A DNA stretch of 64,000 nt from Marinimicrococcus sp033875255 (GCA_033875255.1 JAWZSN010000017.1:62001-126000), one strand, 5' to 3'; numbered from the stretch's first letter, positions 51,866 through 62,300 are shown. A program made the numbers and translations. Notes: generated from the letters alone by a model not told the origin.

Positions 51866-52729
51866 ATGAGCAGTATCGTCATCGTCACCGGCATGTCGGG
51901 CGCAGGGCGCACCTCCTGCCTGAAGGCGCTCGAGGACGCCGGCTATGAGGCCGTCGACAATCTGCCCTTCCAGCTTCTCCTGCGCCTGCTCGACAGCGGC
52001 ACGGAGCCGGAGCGGCCGCTGGCTATCGGCATCGACAGCCGCACCCGGGGCCTCGGTCCCGAGGAGCTGGTCACGGCCCTGGCCCGCTGGCGCGAGGCCG
52101 GGCACGCCATCACGCTGCTGTTCTTCGAGTGCGACGACGAGACCCTCCAGCGGCGCTTCACCGAGACCCGGCGCCGTCATCCCATGGCCCCGGACCGCCG
52201 GGTCAGCGACGGGATCGACCGCGAGCGCCTGTTCCTCGCGCCGGTCAAGGCAGCGGCCGATCTGCTCTACGACAGCAGCGAGACCTCGCTCGCCGACCTG
52301 CGCCGCTGGATCGCCGGCCAGTTCGGCACGACGGAGGGCGGGCCGCTCTCCGTGACGGTGGAATCCTTCGCGTTCCGCAACGGCCTGCCGCGCGAGGCCG
52401 ACCTGGTCTTCGACATGCGCTTCCTGCGCAACCCGCATTACGTGGACGCGCTGCGCCCCCACACCGGGCTCGATGACGATGTCCAGGAGTATATCCGCGG
52501 TGACCAGGACTATGCCGGCACCATGGAGCGGCTGGAGGGGCTCATCCTGCCTTTGTTGCCTCGCTATCAGGCCGAGGGTAAGAGCTACCTCACGATCGCG
52601 ATCGGCTGCACCGGCGGCAAGCACCGCTCGGTGTTCGTGACCGAGCAGCTCGGCCTGCGCCTGCGCAGGCAGGGCTGGAACGCGACAACCGTCCACCGCG
52701 ACATGCCGCGCGGTGGCAGCTCGGGCTAG
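51866..52729 (+). CDS. rapZ: RNase adapter protein RapZ (YvcJ family)
   Basis: RapZ-type proteins bind nucleotides and, in enterobacteria, guide RNase E to the sRNA that controls glucosamine-6-phosphate synthase. The 287-residue protein has the P-loop GMSGAGRT (residues 9-16), with arginine in place of the usual lysine, a variant common in alphaproteobacteria, then EDAGYEAVDNLPFQLL, and the C-terminal IGCTGGKHRSVFV box that contacts RNA or metabolite in RapZ. It lies between hprK and the EIIA gene. The actual target here is unknown. Confidence 0.94.
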   Translation: MSSIVIVTGMSGAGRTSCLKALEDAGYEAVDNLPFQLLLRLLDSGTEPERPLAIGIDSRTRGLGPEELVTALARWREAGHAITLLFFECDDETLQRRFTETRRRHPMAPDRRVSDGIDRERLFLAPVKAAADLLYDSSETSLADLRRWIAGQFGTTEGGPLSVTVESFAFRNGLPREADLVFDMRFLRNPHYVDALRPHTGLDDDVQEYIRGDQDYAGTMERLEGLILPLLPRYQAEGKSYLTIAIGCTGGKHRSVFVTEQLGLRLRRQGWNATTVHRDMPRGGSSG

Positions 52730-52742
52730 GGCGGGAAATTTC

Positions 52743-53150
52743 ATGATCGGTCTTGTGCTCGTCACCCACGGCCGGCTCGCCGAGGAATTCTGCGCGGCCC
52801 TGGAGCATGTCGTGGGACCCCAGGAACAGATCCGGCCGATCTCCATCGCCGCCGACGACGATATCGAGCAGCGCCGCGCCGACATCATCGAGGCGGTGCG
52901 CGCGGTGGACAGCGGCGATGGCGTGGCGATCCTCACCGACATGTTCGGCGGCACCCCCTCCAACCTCGCCATCTCCACCATGGACCGGCCGGGCGTCGAG
53001 GTGATCGCCGGCGTCAACCTGCCGATGCTCATCAAGCTCGCCACCGTGCGCGAGGGCGAGAAGCTGCCGCAGGCGGTAGCAGCGGCCCAGGAAGCCGGCC
53101 GCAAATACATCAACGTCGCGAGCCAGCTGCTCGTCGTCGACAAGGAGTGA
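52743..53150 (+). CDS. PTS EIIA component, mannose/fructose family
   Basis: The 135-residue single-domain EIIA of the mannose type carries the phosphorylated His9 in VLVTHGRL and the family loop LTDMFGGTPSN. No EIIB, EIIC or EIID genes are present, so as in most alphaproteobacteria it is likely a regulatory phosphate acceptor rather than part of a sugar transporter. The ATG at 52743 is chosen over an in-frame codon 30 bp upstream because it starts the first beta strand. The HPr gene begins 8 bp downstream. Confidence 0.93.
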   Translation: MIGLVLVTHGRLAEEFCAALEHVVGPQEQIRPISIAADDDIEQRRADIIEAVRAVDSGDGVAILTDMFGGTPSNLAISTMDRPGVEVIAGVNLPMLIKLATVREGEKLPQAVAAAQEAGRKYINVASQLLVVDKE

Positions 53151-53157
53151 GCGGCGG

Positions 53158-53424
53158 GTGGGGGCGCTCGAGGTCACCATCGTCAACCGGCGCGGCCTGC
53201 ACGCCCGTGCCGCGGCCAAGTTCGTCAAGCAGGCCGAGCACTTCGCCGCGCGCGTGAGCGTCACCAAGGACGACATGACCGTGACCGGCACGTCGATCCT
53301 GGGGCTCATGATGCTGGCTGCCGGCACCGGCACGGTGCTGCGCCTCGAGGCCGAGGGTGGCGACGCCGAGGCGGCGCTGGCGGCCCTGGCCGACCTGGTG
53401 CGGCGCGGCTTCGACGAGGTCTGA
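53158..53424 (+). CDS. ptsH: Phosphocarrier protein HPr
   Basis: HPr passes phosphate from enzyme I to EIIA proteins. The 88-residue protein starts at a GTG after GAGCGGCGG and has both regulatory sites: His15 in RRGLHARAA and Ser46 in VTGTSILGLMML, the latter being the site for HprK. Its place next to the two EIIA genes and hprK suggests a closed regulatory chain linking carbon or nitrogen state to RpoN-dependent genes. The transporter arm is missing in the window. Confidence 0.95.
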   Translation: MGALEVTIVNRRGLHARAAAKFVKQAEHFAARVSVTKDDMTVTGTSILGLMMLAAGTGTVLRLEAEGGDAEAALAALADLVRRGFDEV

Positions 53425-53433
53425 GCGGCTCCC

Positions 53434-53453
53434 GGGCGGCTCGCTTGCCGCCC
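53434..53453 (+). promoter_or_regulatory. Hairpin between ptsH and ahcY
   Basis: A 7-bp perfect stem (53434-53440 with 53447-53453) with a 6-base loop begins 9 bp after the HPr stop. There is no T-run, so it is a weak candidate terminator or an element of the ahcY leader. The 79-bp spacer shows no match to SAH riboswitch landmarks. Confidence 0.4.
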
Positions 53454-53503
53454 GCCCTCCCCCCATGCTTAAAGCCCAGACAAAGACTGGAAGAGAGATA
53501 CCG

Positions 53504-54904
53504 ATGAGCGAGTTCAAGGACTATCGCGTCGCCGATCTGTCGCTGGCCGACTGGGGCCGCAAGGAGATCGCGATCGCCGAGACCGAGATGCCGGGTCTGA
53601 TGGCGGTGCGCGAGGAGTACGGCGCGCGGCAGCCGCTCAAGGGCGCCAGGATCGCCGGCAGCCTGCACATGACCATCCAGACGGCGGTGCTCATCGAGAC
53701 CCTGACCGCGCTGGGCGCGGAGGTGCGCTGGGCGTCGTGCAACATCTTCTCGACCCAGGACCACGCCGCAGCCGCCATCGCCGCCGCCGGCATCCCGGTC
53801 TTCGCCTACAAGGGCGAGAGCCTCGAGGAGTACTGGGACTACGCCCACAAGATCTTCGAGTGGGGCGACGGCGGCGCGCCCAACATGATCCTCGACGACG
53901 GCGGCGACGCCACCGTGCTGGTCCATCTGGGCCTCAAGGCCGAGAGCGATACCTCGGTGCTCGACAATCCGGGCAACGAGGAGGAGGAGGTCCTCTTCGC
54001 CGCCATCAAGAAGCGCCTCGCCGCCCAGCCCGGCTGGTACCGGAAGATGGCCGAGAGCATCAAGGGCGTGACCGAGGAGACCACCACCGGCGTCCACCGC
54101 CTCTACGAGATGCAAAAGCGCGGCGAGCTGCTGTTCCCGGCGATCAACGTCAACGACAGCGTCACCAAGTCGAAGTTCGACAATCTCTACGGCTGCCGCG
54201 AGAGCCTGGTCGACGGAATCCGCCGCGCCACCGACGTGATGATGGCCGGCAAGGTCGCCGTGGTGTGCGGCTTCGGCGACGTGGGCAAGGGCTCGGCCGC
54301 CTCGCTGCGCAATGCCGGCGCCCGCGTCCTGGTCACCGAGATCGACCCGATCTGCGCGCTGCAGGCCGCCATGGAAGGCTACGAGGTCGTCACCATGGAC
54401 GACGCGGCCCCGCGCGGCGACATCTTCGTCACCGCCACCGGCAATGTCGACGTCATCACCGTCGAGCACATGCGGGCGATGAAGGATCGGGCCATCGTCT
54501 GCAACATCGGCCACTTCGACAGCGAGATCCAGATCGGCGGCCTGCGCAACTACAAGTGGGTCAACATCAAGCCGCAGGTCGACGAGATCGAGTTCCCCAG
54601 CGGCCGCCGGGTGATCCTGCTGGCCGAGGGGCGGCTCGTGAACCTGGGCTGCGCCACCGGCCACCCGAGCTTCGTGATGTCGGCCTCGTTCACCAACCAG
54701 ACGCTGGGCCAGATCGAGCTCTGGAACAACGAGGGCCGCTACGAGAACAAGGTCTACACCCTGCCCAAGCACCTGGACGAGAAGGTGGCGGCCCTGCATC
54801 TCGAGAAGATCGGCGTGAAGCTCACGAAGCTCACCGAGAAGCAGGCGAGCTATCTGGGCCTGCCCGCCCAGGGCCCGTTCAAGCCCGACCACTACCGCTA
54901 CTGA
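53504..54904 (+). CDS. ahcY: Adenosylhomocysteinase
   Basis: AhcY hydrolyses S-adenosylhomocysteine to adenosine and homocysteine, relieving product inhibition of methyltransferases. The 466-residue protein is of the long bacterial form. Landmarks are SLHMTIQTAVLIETL and the ASCNIFSTQDHAAAAIA segment near the start, the NAD motif CGFGDVGKGSA, and the conserved C-terminal KPDHYRY. The ATG at 53504 follows GGAAGAGAG; an in-frame ATG 39 bp upstream is less likely. It ends the phosphotransferase cluster, a common alphaproteobacterial neighbour. Confidence 0.97.
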   Translation: MSEFKDYRVADLSLADWGRKEIAIAETEMPGLMAVREEYGARQPLKGARIAGSLHMTIQTAVLIETLTALGAEVRWASCNIFSTQDHAAAAIAAAGIPVFAYKGESLEEYWDYAHKIFEWGDGGAPNMILDDGGDATVLVHLGLKAESDTSVLDNPGNEEEEVLFAAIKKRLAAQPGWYRKMAESIKGVTEETTTGVHRLYEMQKRGELLFPAINVNDSVTKSKFDNLYGCRESLVDGIRRATDVMMAGKVAVVCGFGDVGKGSAASLRNAGARVLVTEIDPICALQAAMEGYEVVTMDDAAPRGDIFVTATGNVDVITVEHMRAMKDRAIVCNIGHFDSEIQIGGLRNYKWVNIKPQVDEIEFPSGRRVILLAEGRLVNLGCATGHPSFVMSASFTNQTLGQIELWNNEGRYENKVYTLPKHLDEKVAALHLEKIGVKLTKLTEKQASYLGLPAQGPFKPDHYRY

Positions 54905-54927
54905 GCGGCAAAGGGCGCGGGGCGAGC

Positions 54928-55395
54928 ATGGCCGGCACGGTGCTGGTTGTCGAGGATCTCGCGGCAAGCCGGGCGTTCGCCGCCCGGCTCGCGGCCCTCC
55001 TGCGCCCGGGCGATCTGGTCTGCCTCGAAGGCGATCTCGGGGCCGGCAAGAGCGAGCTTGCCCGGGCGGTGATCCGCGCCCGGGCCGGCGCCCCGATCGA
55101 GGTGCCGAGCCCGACCTTCACCCTGGTGCAGCATTACGACCTGCCCGACCTGAAGCTGGCCCATGCCGACCTCTACCGGGTGAGCGATCCCGGCGAGGTC
55201 GAGGAGCTGGGTCTCGACGAGGTGCTGCGCGAGGGGGCGCTGCTGGTGGAGTGGGCCGAGCGCGCCGGCGCCGCGCTGCCCGCCGACCGCCTCGTCCTCC
55301 GCCTCGAGGCGCCCGATCCCGACCGGCCGGAGCGCCGGCTGCTGACGGTCGAGCCGCCTTCGGGCGACGACCGCTTCGCGGCCCTGCTGCCTTGA
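54928..55395 (+). CDS. tsaE: tRNA threonylcarbamoyladenosine biosynthesis ATPase TsaE
   Basis: TsaE is the small ATPase that drives the TsaBD complex in making the t6A modification next to the anticodon of ANN-decoding tRNAs. The 155-residue protein has the P-loop GDLGAGKS (residues 35-42), the VPSPTFTLVQHY switch region, and LAHADLYRVSDPGEVEELGLDE, all characteristic. Its stop overlaps the amgK start. The frame of ahcY's shadow passes through it, but the ATG at 54928 gives exactly the domain. Confidence 0.94.
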   Translation: MAGTVLVVEDLAASRAFAARLAALLRPGDLVCLEGDLGAGKSELARAVIRARAGAPIEVPSPTFTLVQHYDLPDLKLAHADLYRVSDPGEVEELGLDEVLREGALLVEWAERAGAALPADRLVLRLEAPDPDRPERRLLTVEPPSGDDRFAALLP

Positions 55396-56366
55396 GTACC
55401 GAGCGGTTCCTGGCCAGGGCGGGCTGGCCCGGCGCCCGCCGCCTGCCGCTCGCCGGCGACGCCTCCGGCCGCCGTTACGAGCGCGTTTCGGGCGGGGGCC
55501 ACAGCGTCGTCCTGATGGAAAGCGGCGAGGTTCCGATCGGCCCGTTCCTCGCCATCGCCCGCTGGCTGCGCGAGGAGGGGATCCATGCGCCGGCCGTGCT
55601 CGCCGCCGACGAGCTTCAGGGCCTGGCCCTGCTCGAGGATCTGGGCGACGGGCTGCTCCCCTCGGCGATCGAGGGCGGCGCGAGCGAGGCCGAGCTCTAC
55701 GAGGCGGTGCTGGCGCTCGTCCTGCACATGCAGGCGCGGCCCGCCCCGTCCTTCCTGCCGCCGCTCGACGCGCCCGCCCTGCTGGCCCAGCTCGACCTCT
55801 TTCTGGAGTTCGCCGTGCCGCTTGTGCCGGCCGGCGAGGCGGAGGCATTCCGGGCGGCATGGCGCGCGCCGCTGGAGGCTGCCTGCAGCGGGCCGCAGGT
55901 CTTCGTCCATCGCGACTTCCACGCCATGAATCTGCTGTGGCTGCCGCGGGAGACCGGGCTTGGCCGGCTGGGCGTGATCGATTTCCAGGACGCCTTTTGC
56001 GGCCCCGCCGCCTACGACGTCGTCTCGCTCCTCCAGGACGCACGGCGCGACGTCGCCCCCGCTGTAGTGCGCGCATTCCTCCAAGCCTATGCAGAGCGCC
56101 GCCCGGTGGCCGACCACGACGCCTTCGCCGCCTCGCTGGCCATTCTGGGCGCGCAACGGGCGATGCGGATCCTGGGCGTGTTCGCCCGGCTGGAGCGGCG
56201 CGGGCGGACCGGCTATGCCTCGCTCGTGCCCCGGGTGCGGAGGCACCTCGACGCCAATCTGCTTCACCCCGCCCTTGCCGGGATCCGCGCCTGGTGCGAG
56301 CGTCACCTCGCCACCGAAAGGGCCCCCGACCGGCCCGCCGCCGGGACATCCGCCGGGACCAGCTAG
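55392..56366 (+). CDS. amgK: Anomeric N-acetylmuramate/N-acetylglucosamine kinase, AmgK-type phosphotransferase
   Basis: AmgK-type kinases phosphorylate recycled cell-wall amino sugars at C1. The 324-residue protein has the aminoglycoside phosphotransferase fold: catalytic Asp175 in VHRDFHAMNLL and the magnesium-binding Asp197 in VIDFQDAFCGP. The start is a TTG at 55392 overlapping the tsaE stop as TTGA. In most relatives murU, the uridylyltransferase that uses the product, follows; here addB starts 12 bp later. The substrate is inferred from synteny, so the kinase may have another target. Confidence 0.82.
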   Translation: MSTERFLARAGWPGARRLPLAGDASGRRYERVSGGGHSVVLMESGEVPIGPFLAIARWLREEGIHAPAVLAADELQGLALLEDLGDGLLPSAIEGGASEAELYEAVLALVLHMQARPAPSFLPPLDAPALLAQLDLFLEFAVPLVPAGEAEAFRAAWRAPLEAACSGPQVFVHRDFHAMNLLWLPRETGLGRLGVIDFQDAFCGPAAYDVVSLLQDARRDVAPAVVRAFLQAYAERRPVADHDAFAASLAILGAQRAMRILGVFARLERRGRTGYASLVPRVRRHLDANLLHPALAGIRAWCERHLATERAPDRPAAGTSAGTS

Positions 56367-56378
56367 ACGGGGAGCCGC

Positions 56379-59357
56379 ATGGCGACCTTCACGATTGCCG
56401 CGCATCTTCCCTTTCTCGACACGCTGGTGGGCGGCCTCCTCGCCGAGGGCCGGGACGGGCAGCTTGCCGACACGCTCCTGCTGCTCCCCAGCCGGCGCGC
56501 CTGCCTGGCCGTGCGCGACACGTTCCTGCGCCTTTCCGGGGGGCGGCCTCTGCTGCTGCCGCGCATGCAGCCGATCGGCGAGCTGGATGCCGACGAGCTG
56601 CTGCTCGACCCGGCCCGCCAGCTTGCCCTGCCCGACGCCCTGCCGCCGCTGCGCCGCCATCTGCTGCTGACCCGGCTGGTGCTGGCGCGCGGCAAGGCCG
56701 AGGGCGAGATCGCCCACGAGCAGGCGATCAGGCTGGCCGCCGAGCTTGCCCGCTTCCTCGACGAGCTGCAGACCGAGGAGGTGCCGCTCGACGCCCTCGA
56801 CCGGCTGGTGCCCGAGGATCTGGCGGAGCACTGGCAGCGCACGCTGTCCTTCCTGCGGATCCTCTCCGAGGCGTGGCCGGCGATCCTCGCCGAGGAGGGG
56901 GCGCTGGACCCGGCGTTGCGCCGGCGCCGCCTGCTCGACGAGGTAGCGGCCCGCTGGCTCGCCGAGCCGCCCGGGCATCCGGTGATCGCCGCCGGCGTCA
57001 CCGGCACGATCCCGGCGGTGGCCCGGCTGCTCGCCGCGGTCGCCCGCCTCGACCAGGGCCACGTCGTCCTGCCCGCCCTCGACACGGCAATGGACGAGGA
57101 AGCCTGGCAGGAGGTCGGCCGCAGCCCGACCCACCCGCAGTGGATGCTGCACCGCCTTTTGGGTGTCATGAATGTCGACCGCGCCGCCGTGGCTCCCTGG
57201 CCGCACGAGGCCGGCACATGCGGCCGCCCCGAACGGGCACGGTTCCTCGCCGAGGTGATGCGTCCCGCCGGCAGCAGCGAGGCGTGGCAGGAGCTGCCGC
57301 CGCCACCCGTCGAGGCGCTGGGCGGCCTGATCGTGAGCGAGGCGCCCGATCTCGTCGGCGAGGCGCTGCAGGTGGCGCTGCGCTTGCGCGAGGTGCTAGA
57401 GACCCCCGGACGCACCGCCGCCCTCGTCACCTCCGACCGCAACCTCGCGCGCCGGGTAGCAGCCGAGCTCGGCCGTTTCGGCATCCGCGTCGACGACAGC
57501 GCCGGCGTACCGCTCGACCAGTCGCCGCCGGGTGGCCTGCTGCTACTCTCGGCGCATCTGGTGGCGAGCGGCGGTCATCCGGTGACCCTGCTCTCGACCC
57601 TCAAGCACCCGCTGGCCCGCGGCCGCAGCGAGCAGGGCACGTTCCGCCGCCGCGTCCGCGCTCTCGAGCGGACCCTGCTGCGTGGCCCGCGCCCGGCCGG
57701 CGGCCTCGACGGCCTGGTGGCCCAGCTCCGCGAGCGCCAGGAGGATGACCGCTGGCCCGCCCCGGTGCCGCCCGACGAGCTCTTGTCGTGGCTGGAGGAG
57801 TTGTGCAGGGCCGCTTTACCGCTGGCCGGGCTGGTGGCGCAGGGCGAGGCGCCGTTCGCGGCCCTGCTCGAGGCGCACCTCGCGTTCGCCGAGTGGCTCG
57901 CCGCCGACGAGGAAGGCGATCCGGGCGAGCTCTGGGCGCAGGAGGCGGGCCTCGCCGCGCACCGTTTCGTCAACGAGCTGCGCGCTGCCGCCGAGGTGCT
58001 GGGCGAGATCCCGACCTCGGCCTACCCGGCCCTCCTGGCCGTGCTGATGGGCAACGAGGCGGTGCGCGCGCAGCGTCCCGCCCATCCCCGCCTGGCGGTG
58101 CTGGGCCAGCTCGAGAGTCGCCTGGCGCGCGCCGACCTCGTCGTGGTCGGCGGCCTCAACGAGGGTGTCTGGCCGCGCATCGCCGAGAGCGGCCCGTGGC
58201 TCAGCCGCGGCATGCGCACGCGGCTCGGCCTGCCGCCGGTCGAGATGGGCATCGGCATCGCCGCCCACGACTTCCTGATGAGCGCCTGCGCGCCCGAGGT
58301 GCTGCTGTCGCGCGCCGCCAAGGACGAGGGTGGCCAGCCCACCACCCCCTCGCGCTGGCTGGCGCGGCTCGACGCCGTGCTCAAGGCCACTGCGTCGGCC
58401 GGCAACGTCGCCGCCGATCCCGCCTGGAGCGCCTGGAGCCGGACCCTCGACGCGCCGCGTGGCCCGGCGCGCCCGGTGGCGCGACCCCGCCCCTGCCCGC
58501 CGCGCGCGGCCCGCCCGCGTGTCCTGTGGGCCACCGATGTCGAGCGCCTGCTGCGCGATCCCTATTCCGTCTATGCCCGCCGCATTCTGGGCCTCTCCGC
58601 TCTCGACCCGCTGGATGCCGACCCGGGTGCTGCCGAGCGCGGCCAGCTCGTCCATGCGGCGGTCGAGGATTTTGTCAGGAAGTGGCCGCACGCGCTGCCT
58701 GCGGAGCCGCTCGAAGAGCTTTTGCGGCTGGGCCGCGAGCGCTTCGCCGAGCAGGCCCACCGGCCGCTGGTGGCAGCCGTCTGGTGGCCGCGCTTCGTGC
58801 AGATCGCCCGATGGTTCGTGGCGGTCGAGCGCCAGCGCCGCCTGGAGATCGACGCGGTGCGCGCCGAGCTCGTGGGCGAACTGGTCGTCGACGGCCCCGG
58901 CGGCCCGGTGCGGGTGCGCGCCCGCGCCGACCGTGTGGAGGTGGGCCGGGACGGGCTCCGCGTGGTCGACTACAAGACCGGCGTGCTGCCGGCCGCCGAG
59001 GAGGTCAGGAACGGCCTCTCGCCCCAGCTTTCCATCGAGGCGGCGATCGCGCTCGAGGGCGGCTTCGCCGAGGTTCATGAGAGCGGCGTGGCCCAGGTCA
59101 TGCTGTGGAGCCTCAAGGGCGGCGAGGAGGGTGGCGCGCTGCTCGATCCGGCCCTCTCGCGCGGCAGGGAGGTGAGGAGCGCCGCCCGGCTTGCCGAAGA
59201 CGCCAGGGCCGGGCTGGAGAAGCTGGTGCGCTATTTCGACGATCCGGCGGTGCCCTACGTGCCGGTGCCGCGGCCCGAGGTGGCGCCCCGGTTCAGCGAC
59301 TACGAGCATCTGGCGCGTGTCGCCGAGTGGCGCGGCTCCGAGGGGGGCGAGGAATGA
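56379..59357 (+). CDS. addB: Double-strand break repair protein AddB
   Basis: AddB is the partner of AddA in the helicase-nuclease that processes DNA ends for homologous recombination. The 992-residue protein matches the alphaproteobacterial form. It lacks a helicase Walker A motif; the inactivated helicase-like part has LRMR and VVGGLNEGVWP segments, and the C-terminal PDDEXK nuclease contains QLVHAAVEDF and LRVVDYKTGVLP, whose Asp and Lys are catalytic. GGGGAG precedes the ATG. It overlaps addA by 4 bases. Confidence 0.95.
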   Translation: MATFTIAAHLPFLDTLVGGLLAEGRDGQLADTLLLLPSRRACLAVRDTFLRLSGGRPLLLPRMQPIGELDADELLLDPARQLALPDALPPLRRHLLLTRLVLARGKAEGEIAHEQAIRLAAELARFLDELQTEEVPLDALDRLVPEDLAEHWQRTLSFLRILSEAWPAILAEEGALDPALRRRRLLDEVAARWLAEPPGHPVIAAGVTGTIPAVARLLAAVARLDQGHVVLPALDTAMDEEAWQEVGRSPTHPQWMLHRLLGVMNVDRAAVAPWPHEAGTCGRPERARFLAEVMRPAGSSEAWQELPPPPVEALGGLIVSEAPDLVGEALQVALRLREVLETPGRTAALVTSDRNLARRVAAELGRFGIRVDDSAGVPLDQSPPGGLLLLSAHLVASGGHPVTLLSTLKHPLARGRSEQGTFRRRVRALERTLLRGPRPAGGLDGLVAQLRERQEDDRWPAPVPPDELLSWLEELCRAALPLAGLVAQGEAPFAALLEAHLAFAEWLAADEEGDPGELWAQEAGLAAHRFVNELRAAAEVLGEIPTSAYPALLAVLMGNEAVRAQRPAHPRLAVLGQLESRLARADLVVVGGLNEGVWPRIAESGPWLSRGMRTRLGLPPVEMGIGIAAHDFLMSACAPEVLLSRAAKDEGGQPTTPSRWLARLDAVLKATASAGNVAADPAWSAWSRTLDAPRGPARPVARPRPCPPRAARPRVLWATDVERLLRDPYSVYARRILGLSALDPLDADPGAAERGQLVHAAVEDFVRKWPHALPAEPLEELLRLGRERFAEQAHRPLVAAVWWPRFVQIARWFVAVERQRRLEIDAVRAELVGELVVDGPGGPVRVRARADRVEVGRDGLRVVDYKTGVLPAAEEVRNGLSPQLSIEAAIALEGGFAEVHESGVAQVMLWSLKGGEEGGALLDPALSRGREVRSAARLAEDARAGLEKLVRYFDDPAVPYVPVPRPEVAPRFSDYEHLARVAEWRGSEGGEE

Positions 59358-62300
59358 GCCTTCATCCGCCCACCGCGGCGCAGCGCCGCGCCGCCGATCC
59401 GCGCCGCTCGGTGTGGGTCACCGCCAATGCCGGCACCGGCAAGACCCGCGTGCTCACCGACCGGGTGCTGCGCCTGCTGCTCGACGGGGCGCATCCCGAG
59501 AGCATCCTGTGCCTCACCTTCACCAAGGCCGCCGCCGCCGAGATGACCCACCGTCTCGAGCAGAAGCTGGCCTCCTGGGCCGTCGAGCGCGACGATGCAC
59601 AGCTCTCGGAGGAGATCGGGGCGCTGAGCGGCGAGCCGCCGCCGGCGGCAGTGCTGGCCCGCGCCCGACGCCTCTTCGCCCGGGTCCTCGACCTGCCGCG
59701 CGGCCTCGCCATCACCACCATCCACAGCTTCTGCCAGTCGCTGTTGCGCCGCTTCCCGCTGGAGGCGGGGGTAGCGCCGCATTTCGAGACCATCGACGAG
59801 CGCACCACCGCCGAGCTGTTCGTCGAGGCCCGCGAGACGGTGCTGGGGCCCGAGCGCCTGCGCCGGCCGGCGCTCGCGAGGGCGGTGGAGATGCTGGCCG
59901 GCATCCTCACCGACGGCTCGCTCACCGAGGCCCTGGGCGAGGTCATCGGCGACCGGCTCAGGCTCGCCCGCGCCAAGCGCCGCTTCGGCGGCATCGAGGG
60001 GCTTTTGGCGGCCATCGACGAGAAGCTCGAGGCGCCGCCGGGCGTCGAGCCGCACGAGCATGTGCTGTGCGCCTGCGCGGACGGGATCGTCGACCATGAG
60101 GGTCTGCAGGCCGCTGCCAACGCGCTCCTGGCCAGCGGCGTCAACGACCGCAAGCGCGCCGAGCGGATCCTGCCCTGGCTCAACGCCGTCCCGGCCGACC
60201 GGCTGACGCTCTTCGAGGACTACAAGCGCGCCTTTCTCACCGCCGACGGCGAGGGGATCAAGAACCTCGCGGCCAAGGCTGTCGAGGACTGGGCGCGCAG
60301 CGTGCTGGTGCGCGAGCAGGCGCGTATCCTGCGGGTCTGCGAGCAGCAGAAGGCCATCGCCATCGCGCGCCGGACCCAGGCGCTGCTGCTCGTGGCCGAT
60401 TCCGTCATCGAGGTCTACGAGCGCCAGAAGGAGCGGCAGGCGCTGCTCGACTATGACGACCTGATCGAGCGCGCCCGGGCCCTGCTGGCCGACCCGCAGC
60501 GCACCGAATGGGTGTTCTACAAGCTCGACCAGAGCATCGATCATGTGCTGGTCGACGAGGCCCAGGACACGAGCCCGGCCCAGTGGGAGATCATCGAGCG
60601 GCTGACCGACGAGTTCTTCGCCGGCGAGGGGGCGAGCGACCGACCGCGCACGCTCTTCGTGGTGGGCGACGAGAAACAGTCGATCTACAGCTTCCAGGGG
60701 GCCGATCTCGCCAATTTCCGCGCCGTCCGCGCCCGCATCCTGGAGCGTGCCGCGGCCGCCGGGCGGCCGGTCGCCGGGGAGACACTCGATCTCTCCTTCC
60801 GCTCGGTGGCAGCGGTGCTCGAGACGGTCGACCGGGTGCTGGCCCTGCCCGCCCTCACCCCGGCCGCCGTCCAGCCCGGCGAGCGGGTGCAGCACGATAC
60901 GGTGCGCCGCAACCAGGCGGGTCTCGTGGAGCTTCTGCCGCTGGCCGAGCCCGGCCAGCGCGAGGGCATCGAGACGAGCTGGCCGCTGCCCAGCGAGCCG
61001 CGCATCGTCGACGAGCCGCAGCGCCGCGTGGCCGAGGCGGTGGCCCGCACGATCCGCCGCTGGCTCGACGAGGGCGAGCCGCTGGAAGCGCTCGGCCGGC
61101 CGCTGCGGCCCGGCGACATCCTCGTGCTGGTCTCGCGCCGCGGCACCGTGCAGGACCTGCTGATCCGGGCCCTCAAACGCCACGATGTGCCGGTCGCCGG
61201 TGCCGACCGGCTGGCGCTGGGCGAGCACATCGCGGTGATGGATCTGGTGGCCCTGGGCCGTGCCATCCTGCTGCCCGAGGACGATCTGAACCTTGCCGCC
61301 CTTCTCAAGAGCCCGCTTTTGGGACTGGGCGAGGAAGAGCTCTTCGAGCTTTGCTGGCAGCGGGGCCAGACGAGCCTGATGGAGCGGTTGCGCGCCTTTG
61401 CCCGCGACCATGGCAGGGCTTTCGCGGTTGCCTACGAGCGGCTGGCGGGGTGGAGCCGGCGCGCCGACTTCATGCCGCCCTTCGAGTTCTTCACCCGGGT
61501 GCTGGGCGAGGATGGCGGCCGCCGGCGGCTCCTCGAGCGCCTCGGTCCCGATGCCGCCGAGCCCATCGAGGCGTTTTTGGGCCAGGCGCTGGCCTATGAG
61601 CGCGGCCATCCCTCCTCGCTGGAGGGCTTCCTGCACTGGCTCACCCTCGACGACCAGCAGCTCAAGCGCGACCCCGAGCAGGCCCAGGACCTGGTGAGGG
61701 TAATGACCGTGCACGGCTCGAAGGGGCTCGAGGCGCCGGTGGTGATCCTGGCCGACGCCGGACCGCAGCAGTCGGCCCGGAGCGGCCGGTTGGTGTGGTG
61801 CCAGGAGGACGATCTGCCCTTGTGGCGTGCCTCGAAGGAGCAGCGCGAGCCGGTCAGCGAGGCAGCTTGTGCGGATCTGGAGCGGCGCCAGCAGGAGGAG
61901 CGGCTGCGGCTGCTCTACGTGGCCCTCACCCGCGCCCGCGACCGGCTCTGCATCACCGGCTGGGAGACCCGTAACGGCGATCTCGATGCCTGCTGGCACG
62001 GCCTCGCGCGGCAGGCGCTGCAGGCCGACGAGCGCGCCGTGCCGATCACGGTGGAGATCGGCCGCAGCCTTTCCGGCGAGGGCCGGCGTCTGGCGCTGGG
62101 TGCTGCGGCACCGCCGGCGCCGGCATTGCCGCAGGAAGCGCCCCCGGCACGCGCCCTGCCTGCATGGGCCGCCAGCGCTGCGCCGGAGGAGCCGACCCCC
62201 TCGCGCCCGCTCGCCCCCTCCCGGCTCGGCGCCGACGAGCCACCGCCACGCGCCTCCTCGGGCGTCGAGGCGGCCGGCCGCTATCGCTTCGGGCTCCTTG

